A stretch of DNA of 64,000 nt from Actinomycetota bacterium. GTDB lineage: Bacteria; Actinomycetota; Acidimicrobiia; Acidimicrobiales; Ilumatobacteraceae. This document shows, one piece after another, positions 1-6,657 of this stretch. The position numbers and the translations under genes are program-made. Positions within the stretch are counted from its first letter, which is position 1; every line of letters starts with the position of its first letter. The notes under the pieces are model-generated. The model saw nothing but the letters and a program-made list of their open reading frames with translations, had not been told where the DNA came from and made no database searches. The stretch is taken from the NCBI GenBank assembly GCA_963169665.1, contig CAUJET010000043.1, positions 1 through 64,000 of the forward strand. The letters run 5' to 3'.

Positions 1-81
1 CACGCCGTAGTCACGCGCGACCGACCGTTGCGAACGGCCCTCCAGAACAACAGCAGTGATGATCAGACGCGCCTTGGACAC
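1..81 (-). CDS. IS481-family transposase, N-terminal fragment (partial)
   Basis: A GTG at 81 opens 27 codons running off the left edge. The peptide begins VSKARLIITAVVLEGRSQRS and continues VARDYGV. This matches the helix-turn-helix N-terminus of IS481-type DDE transposases, where a start like MSKA(R/K)LVITAVVxEGRS followed by VARxYGV is common. The GRSxxxVARxYGV part is the DNA-binding helix pair. Only the N-terminus is visible, so the catalytic DDE core and the integrity of the gene cannot be assessed. The assignment rests on recognition of the family, not on an alignment. Confidence 0.6.
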   Translation of the reverse strand, partial: MSKARLIITAVVLEGRSQRSVARDYGV

Positions 82-134
82 CCCGCCAAGGGTTTCCTAT
101 GACGCGCGACATCCCTTTCCTATGTCCTGAGACA
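1..134 (-). mobile_element. 5' end of an IS481-like insertion sequence, cut by window edge
   Basis: Positions 1-81 encode the N-terminus of a transposase. The DNA upstream of it contains two copies of TTTCCTATG 21 bp apart (about 94-102 and 115-123), and on the minus strand TGTCTCAGGACATAGG starts at about 134. A TGTCTCAGGACA-type end recalls the terminal inverted repeats of IS481-family elements; this is from memory and unchecked. The other end lies outside the window, so completeness and target duplication cannot be judged. It sits downstream of the lipoprotein gene that ends at 199. Confidence 0.5.
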
Positions 135-198
135 ACACACCTCCCGTTCCGCCATTCGCTCCGGGTGACGCAGCGCACCTCTCCGGCCGTCGGGGCGG

Positions 199-819
199 TC
201 AGGCGTTCATCGCGGCGGCCGCCGCGAATGCGGCGGCCAGGCCGACTTCGGTGCCGTCGTCCCACTGGTCGAGCGGGTCGTCGATGCTCACCATGATCAC
301 GCCGGTGCGTGCGGGCACGATCAGCGTGCCGAAGCACACGACGGCGCCGGTCCCCGCACCAGCGACGTCCACGGCGGTGTCGCCGTCGCAGGCGAGGTCG
401 CGGATCGTGTCGGCGTCGCCCGTCGGGTCGTAGCCCACCACCAGCGCCGGCACGTCCGTGGGCGCGGTCGCCCATCGGCAGCCGTCGTACAGGCCGAGGC
501 TCGTGTCGCGCGACGTGGTGGTGCCGCTGGTGCCGAGCATCGCGTCGACGGTGCTGACGTCGAACAGACCGCACGCACTCGCCGGTTCGCTCCCGGCGGC
601 ACCACTGCCGGGGTCGGCACCATCGGGCGCGACGACGTCGGGCGTCGTCTCGGATGTCGTCTCGGTGGCCGGGTCGTCGGCGGGCCGGTCGGTGGCGGCC
701 GGATCGTCGCTGCCGCACGCGCCGAGCAGGACGGTCGCGCCGATGAGCAGCGGCAGCGCGAGACGGCGTCGGCGAGAGGTGCGGAGGGTCGTGGGGTTCG
801 GGATCGTGGTCATGGTCAT
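199..819 (-). CDS. Putative lipoprotein, DUF3558-like
   Basis: A 206-residue protein with an RRRR-containing n-region, a hydrophobic stretch and a lipobox LLGAC (lipidated Cys at about residue 35), followed by a low-complexity acidic Asp/Thr/Pro linker to about residue 80. The mature domain begins ACGLFDVSTVDAMLG and has later cysteines. This resembles actinobacterial DUF3558-type lipoproteins, whose function is unknown. A GAGGAAG ribosome-binding site lies just before the ATG at 819. It follows the PIG-L deacetylase gene on the same strand by 64 bp and may share its promoter. Family assignment is tentative; the lipoprotein call is strong. Confidence 0.75.
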   Translation of the reverse strand: MTMTTIPNPTTLRTSRRRRLALPLLIGATVLLGACGSDDPAATDRPADDPATETTSETTPDVVAPDGADPGSGAAGSEPASACGLFDVSTVDAMLGTSGTTTSRDTSLGLYDGCRWATAPTDVPALVVGYDPTGDADTIRDLACDGDTAVDVAGAGTGAVVCFGTLIVPARTGVIMVSIDDPLDQWDDGTEVGLAAAFAAAAAMNA

Positions 820-883
820 GGTGGTCTTCCTCGGATCGGATCGGGTCGGTGATGGTGTGGGTGGTGGTGTCGTGGTGTGCTCG

Positions 884-1669
884 TCAGCCGACGCGGACGA
901 GGTGGTCGGCGCTCAGGAAGGCGTCGCGCAGGGCGGGGCTGAGGCCGTCGAAGGGCGACGACTGCGACGAGTGCATCGAGATCGCCAGCTTCCGGAGGTG
1001 CAGCACCGCGGTCGCGTCGATGACGTGGGTGATCTCGTGGTCGGGTCGGCCGAACGAGTCGGGGTCGATCGAGTGGTAGGCGGCGCCCGGGTCGATCGAG
1101 CGCATCTCCTCGAGCCACTGGCGCATCAACGAGTTCGGCAGGCTCGACTCGTACACGGCGATCTCGTCACCGCACGCGTCGGCGACCTCGACCGCGGCGA
1201 GGGTGGCGGTGCGGATGCGCTGGTGATCGCGGTGGCCGTCGCTGCCGTCGAGCACCACCACGACGTGCGGCCGAACGTCGCTCAGCACGTCGATGATCTG
1301 GCGCACGACGATCTGCTCGTCGATCGCGCACAGCGAACCGTCGGGCAGGTCGCCGCTGAAATCGGAGTCGCCGTGGTCGAGCGTGACGACCCTCGTCGCG
1401 CCGAGCACCTGTGCGGCGAGGTGCAGCTCCAGCAGGCGCTGCTGCGCCAGCTGTGCCGGCGACAGGGGAAGGTGGCTCTCGCCGCGGTCGCCGAGCGTGG
1501 CGCACACGACGGTGACCTCGGCGCCGGCGGCGGAGGCGGCGGCGATGATCGACCCGCAGCCGAAGGTCTCGTCGTCGGGGTGGGCGACCACGACGAGCAT
1601 GCGCTCGCCGGCGGCGACGAGCGACGTGGAACGGGCGGGCAGGGTGGCGGAGGTGACGTTGCTGTTCAT
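884..1669 (-). CDS. PIG-L/LmbE-family N-acetyl-deacetylase
   Basis: A 261-residue zinc-dependent deacetylase of the LmbE/PIG-L family, which includes MshB and Mca of mycothiol metabolism and GlcNAc-PI deacetylase. The metal site is visible as AHPDDE (about residues 29-34) and a later GHRDHQ motif. Between them is the usual ATLGDRGES segment. The substrate cannot be read from the sequence. ATG codons exist at 1678 and 1669; 1669 is chosen because the inferred -10 (1677-1682) overlaps 1678 and would place transcription start at or next to 1669, giving a leaderless message. It is preceded by a triple CAAG repeat promoter and followed by the lipoprotein gene. Confidence 0.85.
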   Translation of the reverse strand: MNSNVTSATLPARSTSLVAAGERMLVVVAHPDDETFGCGSIIAAASAAGAEVTVVCATLGDRGESHLPLSPAQLAQQRLLELHLAAQVLGATRVVTLDHGDSDFSGDLPDGSLCAIDEQIVVRQIIDVLSDVRPHVVVVLDGSDGHRDHQRIRTATLAAVEVADACGDEIAVYESSLPNSLMRQWLEEMRSIDPGAAYHSIDPDSFGRPDHEITHVIDATAVLHLRKLAISMHSSQSSPFDGLSPALRDAFLSADHLVRVG

Positions 1670-1676
1670 GGCACGC

Positions 1677-1719
1677 ATCGTCCGCGGGCGCGCTTGACGA
1701 TCGCTTGGCACCTGCTTGC
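1677..1719 (-). promoter_or_regulatory. SARP-type promoter: three CAAG heptamers, 11-bp period
   Basis: On the minus strand the heptamers GCAAGCA, CCAAGCG and TCAAGCG start at 1719, 1708 and 1697, exactly 11 bp apart. After the third there are 8 bp and then GACGAT (1682-1677), which has the A2 and T6 of an actinobacterial -10 (TAnnnT). Direct heptamer repeats at 11 bp, ending 8 bp before the -10, are the established architecture of SARP activator sites. The same layout recurs at 2690, 15131 and 16872. It drives the deacetylase gene. Confidence 0.7.
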
Positions 1720-1834
1720 AGTCCCGACAGCCGGCCACGGCGGGTGTCGCCCGCGGCCCGCTCGGCCTGGTCCGGTGACAGGATTCCCCGACGACGCAGG
1801 ACCCGGGGGCGGTCCGCAGCGGGGGGAGCGGACG

Positions 1835-2653
1835 ATGACGGAACGATCGGCGTTCAGCGGCGGCGACCAGGCGTACCTGCGCGACGTCCAGTACGGCACC
1901 GGGGCCAAGCTCGACGTCCGCTCGCACCTGCACCGTGCGTATTCCACGTCGCCCGTGCCGCTCGCCACGTTCGAAGCGCGGCTCGTCGACTGGTACGGCC
2001 GTGCCGACGTGCTGGAGTGCGGGTGCGGAACCGGCCGCTTCTGGGAGACGCCCGAGCTCCCGCGATCGCTCGACGTCACGCTCACCGACCTGTCGCCGGG
2101 CATGGTCGACGAGGCCGTGGCACGGGCACGGGCGAACGGCTTCGACCGCGTCAGCGGCCAGGCGGTCGACGTGCAGTCGCTGCCGTTCGGCGACGGCTCG
2201 TTCGACGTCGTGGTCGCGAACCACATGCTGTACCACGTGCCCGATCCCGACCGTGGCGTGGCCGAGCTCGCCCGTGTGCTGCGTCCCGAGGGCGTCGCGC
2301 TCGTGGCGACCAACGGCTACGGCCACATGAAGGAGATCAACGAGGCGTTGGCCGAGGTCTTCGGATCGCACGCCGAGGGGCTCTACGAGGTGTTCGGCAT
2401 CGACACCGGCGAAGCTCGGCTCCGCGAGCGGTTCGCGTCGGTGGTGTGGCACGCGTTCGACAACGACCTCGTGGTGGACGAGCCGCAGGCGGTGATCGAC
2501 TACGGCCTCTCGTTCCCGCCGGGCGAGTTCGCCACCGATGAGCAGCGGGTGGCCTTCGACGCGGCCGTCCGGGCACGGTTCACCGACGGCCGCCTGCGCA
2601 TCCGCACCCGGGCCGGTGTGTTCGTGTGCACGCGGGCTCGCCGCCGCGACTGA
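1835..2653 (+). CDS. Class I SAM-dependent methyltransferase
   Basis: A 272-residue Rossmann-fold methyltransferase. Motif I is seen as VLECGCGTGRF, followed by DLSPGMV (SAM ribose-binding acid), then VDVQSLPFGDGSFDVVVANHMLYHV (motif IV region) and the post-IV segment RVLRPEGVALVATNG. This is a Methyltransf_11-type core with a C-terminal cap. The substrate is unknown. The ATG at 1835 follows a purine-rich GGGGGGAG ribosome-binding site. It is divergent from the PIG-L deacetylase; the 165-bp gap carries that gene's SARP-type promoter, but no CAAG repeats point toward the methyltransferase. Confidence 0.85.
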   Translation: MTERSAFSGGDQAYLRDVQYGTGAKLDVRSHLHRAYSTSPVPLATFEARLVDWYGRADVLECGCGTGRFWETPELPRSLDVTLTDLSPGMVDEAVARARANGFDRVSGQAVDVQSLPFGDGSFDVVVANHMLYHVPDPDRGVAELARVLRPEGVALVATNGYGHMKEINEALAEVFGSHAEGLYEVFGIDTGEARLRERFASVVWHAFDNDLVVDEPQAVIDYGLSFPPGEFATDEQRVAFDAAVRARFTDGRLRIRTRAGVFVCTRARRRD

Positions 2654-2689
2654 CGTCTCCGCCCGGTCCTGCCTGCGTGTTCGGGCGTT

Positions 2690-2732
2690 GCAAGCGGGCT
2701 CCAAGTCGGCGTCAAGCGGCCGGCCGCATCGT
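2690..2732 (+). promoter_or_regulatory. SARP-type promoter upstream of the HtrA-like protease
   Basis: Heptamers GCAAGCG (2690), CCAAGTC (2701) and TCAAGCG (2712) lie 11 bp apart. An 8-bp spacer, GCCGGCCG, separates the last from the -10-like CATCGT (2727-2732). The 34 bp starting at the second CAAG align without gaps to the promoter at 16884, including a shared GCATCGTGTG. Transcription would begin near 2739, leaving a short leader with an AGGAG ribosome-binding site before the ATG at 2766. Confidence 0.72.
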
Positions 2733-2765
2733 GTGTCCCATCAACCGGACACACAGGAGCAACCC

Positions 2766-4436
2766 ATGTACCGCAACCGCACCCAGCGGCGCGCCGACCG
2801 GCGCAACCACACCACCACACCCACCAACCGCACGAACGCCACCCGCTCGCTCACCATGGTGCCGATCCTCGGCATCGCCCTGCTCGCCAGCGCATGCGGC
2901 AGCGACGTCACGGCGAGCGACCTCCGCGACCTCACCAGCACCACGACGGCCGAGGCCCCCACCACGACCGCACAGCCACCCGTGAGCCTCCCGGTCGCCA
3001 CGGTCCCGCCGTCCACCGTCCCCGTGTCGAGCCTCGACTCGGTGCAGGGCGCGACCGTGCAGATCGTCGCCCAGGGCACCTTCGTCGATCCCGAGTTCGG
3101 TGCCTACGAGAGCGTCGGTCGCGGCTCGGGCTTCGTCGTCGATCCGAGCGGCATCGCCGTCACCAACCACCACGTCGTCGGCGGCGCCGGTCTCATCCAG
3201 GTGTTCGTCCAGGGTGAGGACAAGCCGCGCAACGCCAAGGTGCTCGGCGTGTCGGAGTGCTCCGACCTCGCCGTCATCGACATCGAGGGCGATCCGCTGC
3301 CGTCGCTGTCGTGGTACACCGGCGAGGTCCAGCCGGGCCTCGAGATCTACGCCGCCGGCTACCCGCTCGGCGACCCCGAGTTCACCCTCACCCGTGGCAT
3401 CGTCTCGAAGGCCGACGCCCCCGGCGAGACCCAGTGGGCGTCGATCGACCACGCCATCGAGCACGACGCGAACACCCAGCCCGGCAACTCGGGCGGCCCG
3501 CTCGTGAGCGCCGACGGCGAGGTCGTCGCGATCAACTACGCGTCGGGCAGCTTCACCAACACCGACCAATTCTTCTCGATCGAGGCATCCGACGCGGCGG
3601 GCATCATCGCCGAGATGACGGCCGGCAACGACGTCGACTCGCTCGGCGTGAACGGCCAGATCGTGATGAGCGACGACGGCACGATCGCCGGCCTCTGGGT
3701 GTCGGGCGTCGAGTCCGGTTCGCCCGCCGACGACACCGGTATCGAGCCCGGCGACATCATCACCCGCATCGAGGGCGTCAGCGTCGGCACCGACGGCACG
3801 ATGGCCGACTACTGCGACGTGATGCGCACCCACAACCCGGGCGACGTGCTGTCGGTCGAGGTGCTGCGCTTCGCGACCGAGGAGGTGCTGACCGGGCAGT
3901 TCAACGGTGAGTACCTCACCACGGCGTTCAGTTTCGCCGACAGCGTCGACACCGGCACCGATGCCGGCGCCGAGTACACCGAGTACACGACGGTCACCGA
4001 CGACAGCGGCACGCTGACCGTGTCGGTGCCGACCGCGTGGTCGTCGATCGACGGAGCACCGGTGGACATCGACGGCATCTCGTCGCCGTCGATCATCGCC
4101 AGCACCGACGTCGCCGCCTACAACAGCGCCTGGGACGTGCCGGGCGTGCAGTTCGTGGCCAGCGAGGCGCTCACCGGCTTCACCGCCGACGAGCTGCTCG
4201 ACCTCGGTGCCACCACCGAGTGCACCTTCGAGAGTCGTGAGGACTACGACGACGGTGCGTTCGTCGGCCGCTTCGACACCTACTCGAACTGCGGTGGCAC
4301 GGGTGCCACGTCGATCGTGGTCGCGGCCTTCCCGGCCGACGGCAGCTACGGCGTGCTCGTCGTCGTGCAGGTCGTCACCGACGCCGACCTGGTTGCGCTC
4401 GACGAGATCATCCGCACGTTCAACGTCGTCGCCTGA
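2766..4436 (+). CDS. Secreted HtrA/DegP-like S1C serine protease, lipoprotein
   Basis: A 556-residue protein. An arginine-rich n-region and hydrophobic core end in a lipobox LLASAC (Cys about 44), then a Thr/Pro-rich linker. A trypsin-like domain follows, with catalytic His in VTNHHVVGG (about 135), Asp in CSDLAVID (about 167) and Ser in QPGNSGGPL (about 241). A PDZ domain then starts near IAGLWVSGVESGSPA and includes the GIEPGDIITRIEG segment. The last 150 residues form an additional domain not recognised here. It probably acts on misfolded or specific envelope proteins outside the membrane. The start is fixed by AGGAG 6 bp upstream. The promoter carries three SARP-type repeats. Confidence 0.9.
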   Translation: MYRNRTQRRADRRNHTTTPTNRTNATRSLTMVPILGIALLASACGSDVTASDLRDLTSTTTAEAPTTTAQPPVSLPVATVPPSTVPVSSLDSVQGATVQIVAQGTFVDPEFGAYESVGRGSGFVVDPSGIAVTNHHVVGGAGLIQVFVQGEDKPRNAKVLGVSECSDLAVIDIEGDPLPSLSWYTGEVQPGLEIYAAGYPLGDPEFTLTRGIVSKADAPGETQWASIDHAIEHDANTQPGNSGGPLVSADGEVVAINYASGSFTNTDQFFSIEASDAAGIIAEMTAGNDVDSLGVNGQIVMSDDGTIAGLWVSGVESGSPADDTGIEPGDIITRIEGVSVGTDGTMADYCDVMRTHNPGDVLSVEVLRFATEEVLTGQFNGEYLTTAFSFADSVDTGTDAGAEYTEYTTVTDDSGTLTVSVPTAWSSIDGAPVDIDGISSPSIIASTDVAAYNSAWDVPGVQFVASEALTGFTADELLDLGATTECTFESREDYDDGAFVGRFDTYSNCGGTGATSIVVAAFPADGSYGVLVVVQVVTDADLVALDEIIRTFNVVA

Positions 4437-4460
4437 CGCGACGTACTCCCCCCAACTGGC

Positions 4461-4508
4461 CGGCCCGGTGCCGGTGCGTTCTTCCCCCGACGCACCGACA
4501 CCGGGCCG
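4461..4508 (+). terminator. Long hairpin after the protease gene
   Basis: Arms 4461-4479 and 4490-4508 pair over 19 positions with one mismatch, around a 10-nt pyrimidine-rich loop. The stem is very GC-rich. It begins 25 bp after the stop codon, and a weak T-containing tail (GTCGTTCCC) follows. This is probably an intrinsic terminator; there is no run of T as in classical examples. Confidence 0.7.
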
Positions 4509-4543
4509 CCGTCGTTCCCAAGCCTGTTCCGAGTCGATTCGGT

Positions 4544-4612
4544 GTGACGGAGGGCGACCCGGTTGCATCCGGCGAGGCCATCCGCACGTTCAACGTCGGC
4601 GCCCTCCGGTGA
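4544..4612 (+). pseudogene. Remnant duplicate of the protease gene's 3' end
   Basis: Positions 4544-4612 translate to VTEGDPVASGEAIRTFNVGA, then LR and stop. This parallels the last residues of the protease, VTDADLVALDEIIRTFNVVA and stop. At DNA level 20 bases are identical (CATCCGCACGTTCAACGTCG at 4409 and 4579), and the flanks are also similar. No start codon or upstream reading frame belongs to it. It looks like the residue of a tandem duplicate or of a recombination that removed a second protease gene. Confidence 0.6.
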
Positions 4613-4762
4613 GGGCGCTCCGGCGCCATGCGCAAACGAGATGAACGACACCGGAACTTGACCCGACCTGAAGGCGATCGATGGCTCGGCGACCTTATGG
4701 TGAACACGGCTGTTCCTCTCCCGCTCGTTGCGGCGATGACCGGTCGCGAAGGAGTGCGTGGG

Positions 4763-5488
4763 TTGAACGATGTGATGAGAAGTCCCGACCTCGACCCCGA
4801 CCTCGGGCTCGAGGCGACACCGCGAGCATCTGCCCCGCATCCGGTCGCGGTGCTCCGTGCCGTCGGGCGGCGTCTGCTGCCGAGCCTCATCGAGGCGACG
4901 CTCGTACCGACGCTGCTCTTCTACGCCGTGTTCGCACTGGTCGGTGCGACCGGCGCCTTCATCGCCGCGCTCGGCTGGTCGTACCTCGCCATCGGTCGAC
5001 GGCTCGCGAGTCGCACGCCGATCCCGGGGATCATGATCCTGGCGGGCATCGGCATCACCCTGCGCACGACGTTCGCGATCGCGAGCGGCAGCAGCTTCGT
5101 CTACTTCGTCCAGCCGGTCCTCGGCACGCTGGTGCTCAGCGCGGTGATGGTGATCTCGGTCATCGTCGGCCGCCCGTTGATCGGACGTTTCGCGAGCGAC
5201 TTCTGTGCGCTCGAGCCCGGCATCGCCTCGAGACCGGGTGTCGTGCGGCTGTACAGCCACCTCACCTATCTCTGGGCGGCGGTCAACCTCTGCGCGGCGT
5301 CGGCCACGCTCGTCATGTTGCTCACCATGCCGGTCGGCGCGTTCGTTGCCGTCCGGCCCGTGGTCTGCTGGCTGCTCACCCTCACCGGCATCGTGATCAC
5401 CGTGTCGGCGTCGGTGCGGGCGGTGCACCGTGAGGGCCTGCTCCTCGCGATCACCAGCGGCGGCACCCTCAGCGCAGCCGTCAGGTAG
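4763..5488 (+). CDS. Multi-pass membrane protein, VC0807-like
   Basis: About 241 residues with roughly six hydrophobic helices (for example VPTLLFYAVFALVGATGAFI and VLGTLVLSAVMVISVIVG). The pattern recalls VC0807-family/DUF3159-type membrane proteins of unknown function. I place the start at TTG 4763 because AAGGAG (4749-4754) sits 8 bp upstream. ATG 4775 is an alternative, and the frame stays open back to ATG 4628, but the added N-terminus looks non-coding. A hairpin at 5524-5557 follows. Membrane topology is clear; the family name is a guess. Confidence 0.7.
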   Translation: MNDVMRSPDLDPDLGLEATPRASAPHPVAVLRAVGRRLLPSLIEATLVPTLLFYAVFALVGATGAFIAALGWSYLAIGRRLASRTPIPGIMILAGIGITLRTTFAIASGSSFVYFVQPVLGTLVLSAVMVISVIVGRPLIGRFASDFCALEPGIASRPGVVRLYSHLTYLWAAVNLCAASATLVMLLTMPVGAFVAVRPVVCWLLTLTGIVITVSASVRAVHREGLLLAITSGGTLSAAVR

Positions 5489-5523
5489 CGCCCCGGCCGT
5501 CGCACACCACTCGCCACGGCTCG

Positions 5524-5557
5524 ATCGGACCGGGGCCTGAGCGGCCCCGAGCCCGAT
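5524..5557 (+). terminator. Hairpin after the VC0807-like gene
   Basis: CGGGGCC (5531-5537) and GGCCCCG (5543-5549) pair perfectly around TGAGC. Outer arms ATCGG (5524-5528) and CCGAT (5553-5557) can extend the stem. It lies 36 bp beyond the stop codon in a 141-bp gap and is a probable terminator; no T tract follows. Confidence 0.5.
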
Positions 5558-5629
5558 CCGGCTGACGGATCCAGTGATCACGGCCACTCCGCTCCGTGTG
5601 CGCCGCTGCTCACCTGGTGAACTGAGCCG

Positions 5630-6163
5630 ATGGAGACCCGAACCCTGTTCCAGGTGGCGTATCTGGTGAACGACCTCGAGACGTCGATCCAGCGGTGGAG
5701 CGACGTGCACGGCGCCGGCCCGTTCGTCGTGACCCACCACCACCGCACCGATCGCTTCATGTATCGGGGCACCGATGCCGAGGCCGACGTGTCGTACGCG
5801 TTCGGCTACCTCGGCGACGTGATGATCCAGTTCATCGTGCAGCACGACGACACGCCGTCGATCTACCGCGACATGTACGCAGCGGGCGTCGAGGGCTTCC
5901 ACCACCAGGCGTACCTGGTGCACGACTTCGAGGCCGAGTACCAGCGCCTCACCGACATGGGCTACGAGCCGGCGTGCCGGCTGTACGCCGACGGCGTGGA
6001 TGCGGCCTACTTCGACACCCGCGCGATGAACGGCGGCTTCACCGAGATCCACGGCGACCCGCCGCACATCCTCGCCGCATTCGCCCAGTGGCGCCGGGCC
6101 CACGAGCTGTACCGCCCGGGCGTCGACCCGGTGATCCTGCAGCGCCCGCCGAAACCGCGATGA
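5630..6163 (+). CDS. VOC-superfamily (glyoxalase-like) protein
   Basis: A 177-residue protein built of two beta-alpha-beta-beta-beta modules typical of vicinal oxygen chelate proteins. It begins FQVAYLVNDLETSIQRW, like the Glyoxalase_4/methylmalonyl-CoA epimerase-type subfamily. Candidate metal ligands are the histidines of the second module (GFHHQAYLVHDF) and the glutamate in GGFTEIHGD. The enzymatic activity is unknown. The gene is monocistronic. Its stop codon is embedded in the left arm of the double-hairpin repeat at 6157-6261. Confidence 0.85.
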   Translation: METRTLFQVAYLVNDLETSIQRWSDVHGAGPFVVTHHHRTDRFMYRGTDAEADVSYAFGYLGDVMIQFIVQHDDTPSIYRDMYAAGVEGFHHQAYLVHDFEAEYQRLTDMGYEPACRLYADGVDAAYFDTRAMNGGFTEIHGDPPHILAAFAQWRRAHELYRPGVDPVILQRPPKPR

Positions 6164-6261
6164 GAGATGAGCGCCCCTGCCGCCCCGATCTCTCATCGGT
6201 GTCGGGCGGGCCGGCAGTCCGGTGAGAGATGGGCGCGCCAGGGCCACTCATCGCTCATCGC
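6157..6261 (+). repeat. GATGAGAGAT double-hairpin element, copy A
   Basis: Hairpin 1 has perfect 11-bp arms CGATGAGAGAT (6158-6168) and ATCTCTCATCG (6188-6198) around 19 nt. Hairpin 2 has arms TGAGAGAT (6223-6230) and ATCGCTCA (6250-6257) with one mismatch. Hairpin 2's loop shares GCGCCAGGGCC with copy B. The element fills the gap between the convergent VOC and ferredoxin genes and even contains the VOC stop codon. Related copies are at 58085-58190 and 63340-63443. Confidence 0.85.
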
Positions 6262-6269
6262 GGGGGTGG

Positions 6270-6560
6270 TCAGGGGGCGAGGCGGTTCACGATCGCTCGC
6301 GCTGCGTCACGGTCGCGGAACCACAGCGCGTTCGCCTCGGTCCACGCGGCGGGCGCGGCCGGGGCACCGTCGGCGGTGAAGATCGCGCCGACCGGACACG
6401 CCGGCAGGCAGAGGTTGCAGCCGATGCACTCGTCGGGATCGATGTAACAGATGCGGTCGGCGGCGTCGCCGACGTGGATGCAGTCGACCGGGCAGACCTC
6501 GATGCAGCTGCGGTCCATGACGTCCACGCACGGGTCGGTGATGACGTACACCTGGGGCAC
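6270..6560 (-). CDS. 7Fe-type ferredoxin (3Fe-4S/4Fe-4S)
   Basis: About 96 residues. The N-terminal part YVITDPCVDVMDRSCIEVCP carries C-x7-C-x3-CP spacing as in actinobacterial 7Fe ferredoxins (FdxA type). The second cluster motif is CIGCNLCLPACP (CxxCxxCxxxCP). A roughly 35-residue C-terminal tail follows. The start is taken as GTG 6560; GTG 6551 would be equally conventional. The adjacent divergent P450 suggests this ferredoxin is its electron donor, which is common in actinobacteria but unproven here. A much longer open frame upstream overlaps the P450 start and is not credible. Confidence 0.9.
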   Translation of the reverse strand: MPQVYVITDPCVDVMDRSCIEVCPVDCIHVGDAADRICYIDPDECIGCNLCLPACPVGAIFTADGAPAAPAAWTEANALWFRDRDAARAIVNRLAP

Positions 6561-6657
6561 GACCAGAGTCTGCACACCGCCCGGGTTCGAGGGCGAACGC
6601 AAGCGCTCGTAGAGTCGCCCGCACCCGGTCCCACCGGTCCGATGGAGGTTCAGCCAC

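Noticed and set aside
458-2653. A very long plus-strand open frame running through the lipoprotein and deacetylase region into the methyltransferase
   Set aside because: Only the part from 1835 has methyltransferase motifs and a ribosome-binding site; the rest is antisense to two real genes.
6589-6620. A CAAG upstream of the first P450 as another SARP site
   Set aside because: A single CAAG, no second at 11 bp, and no -10 at the 8-bp distance.
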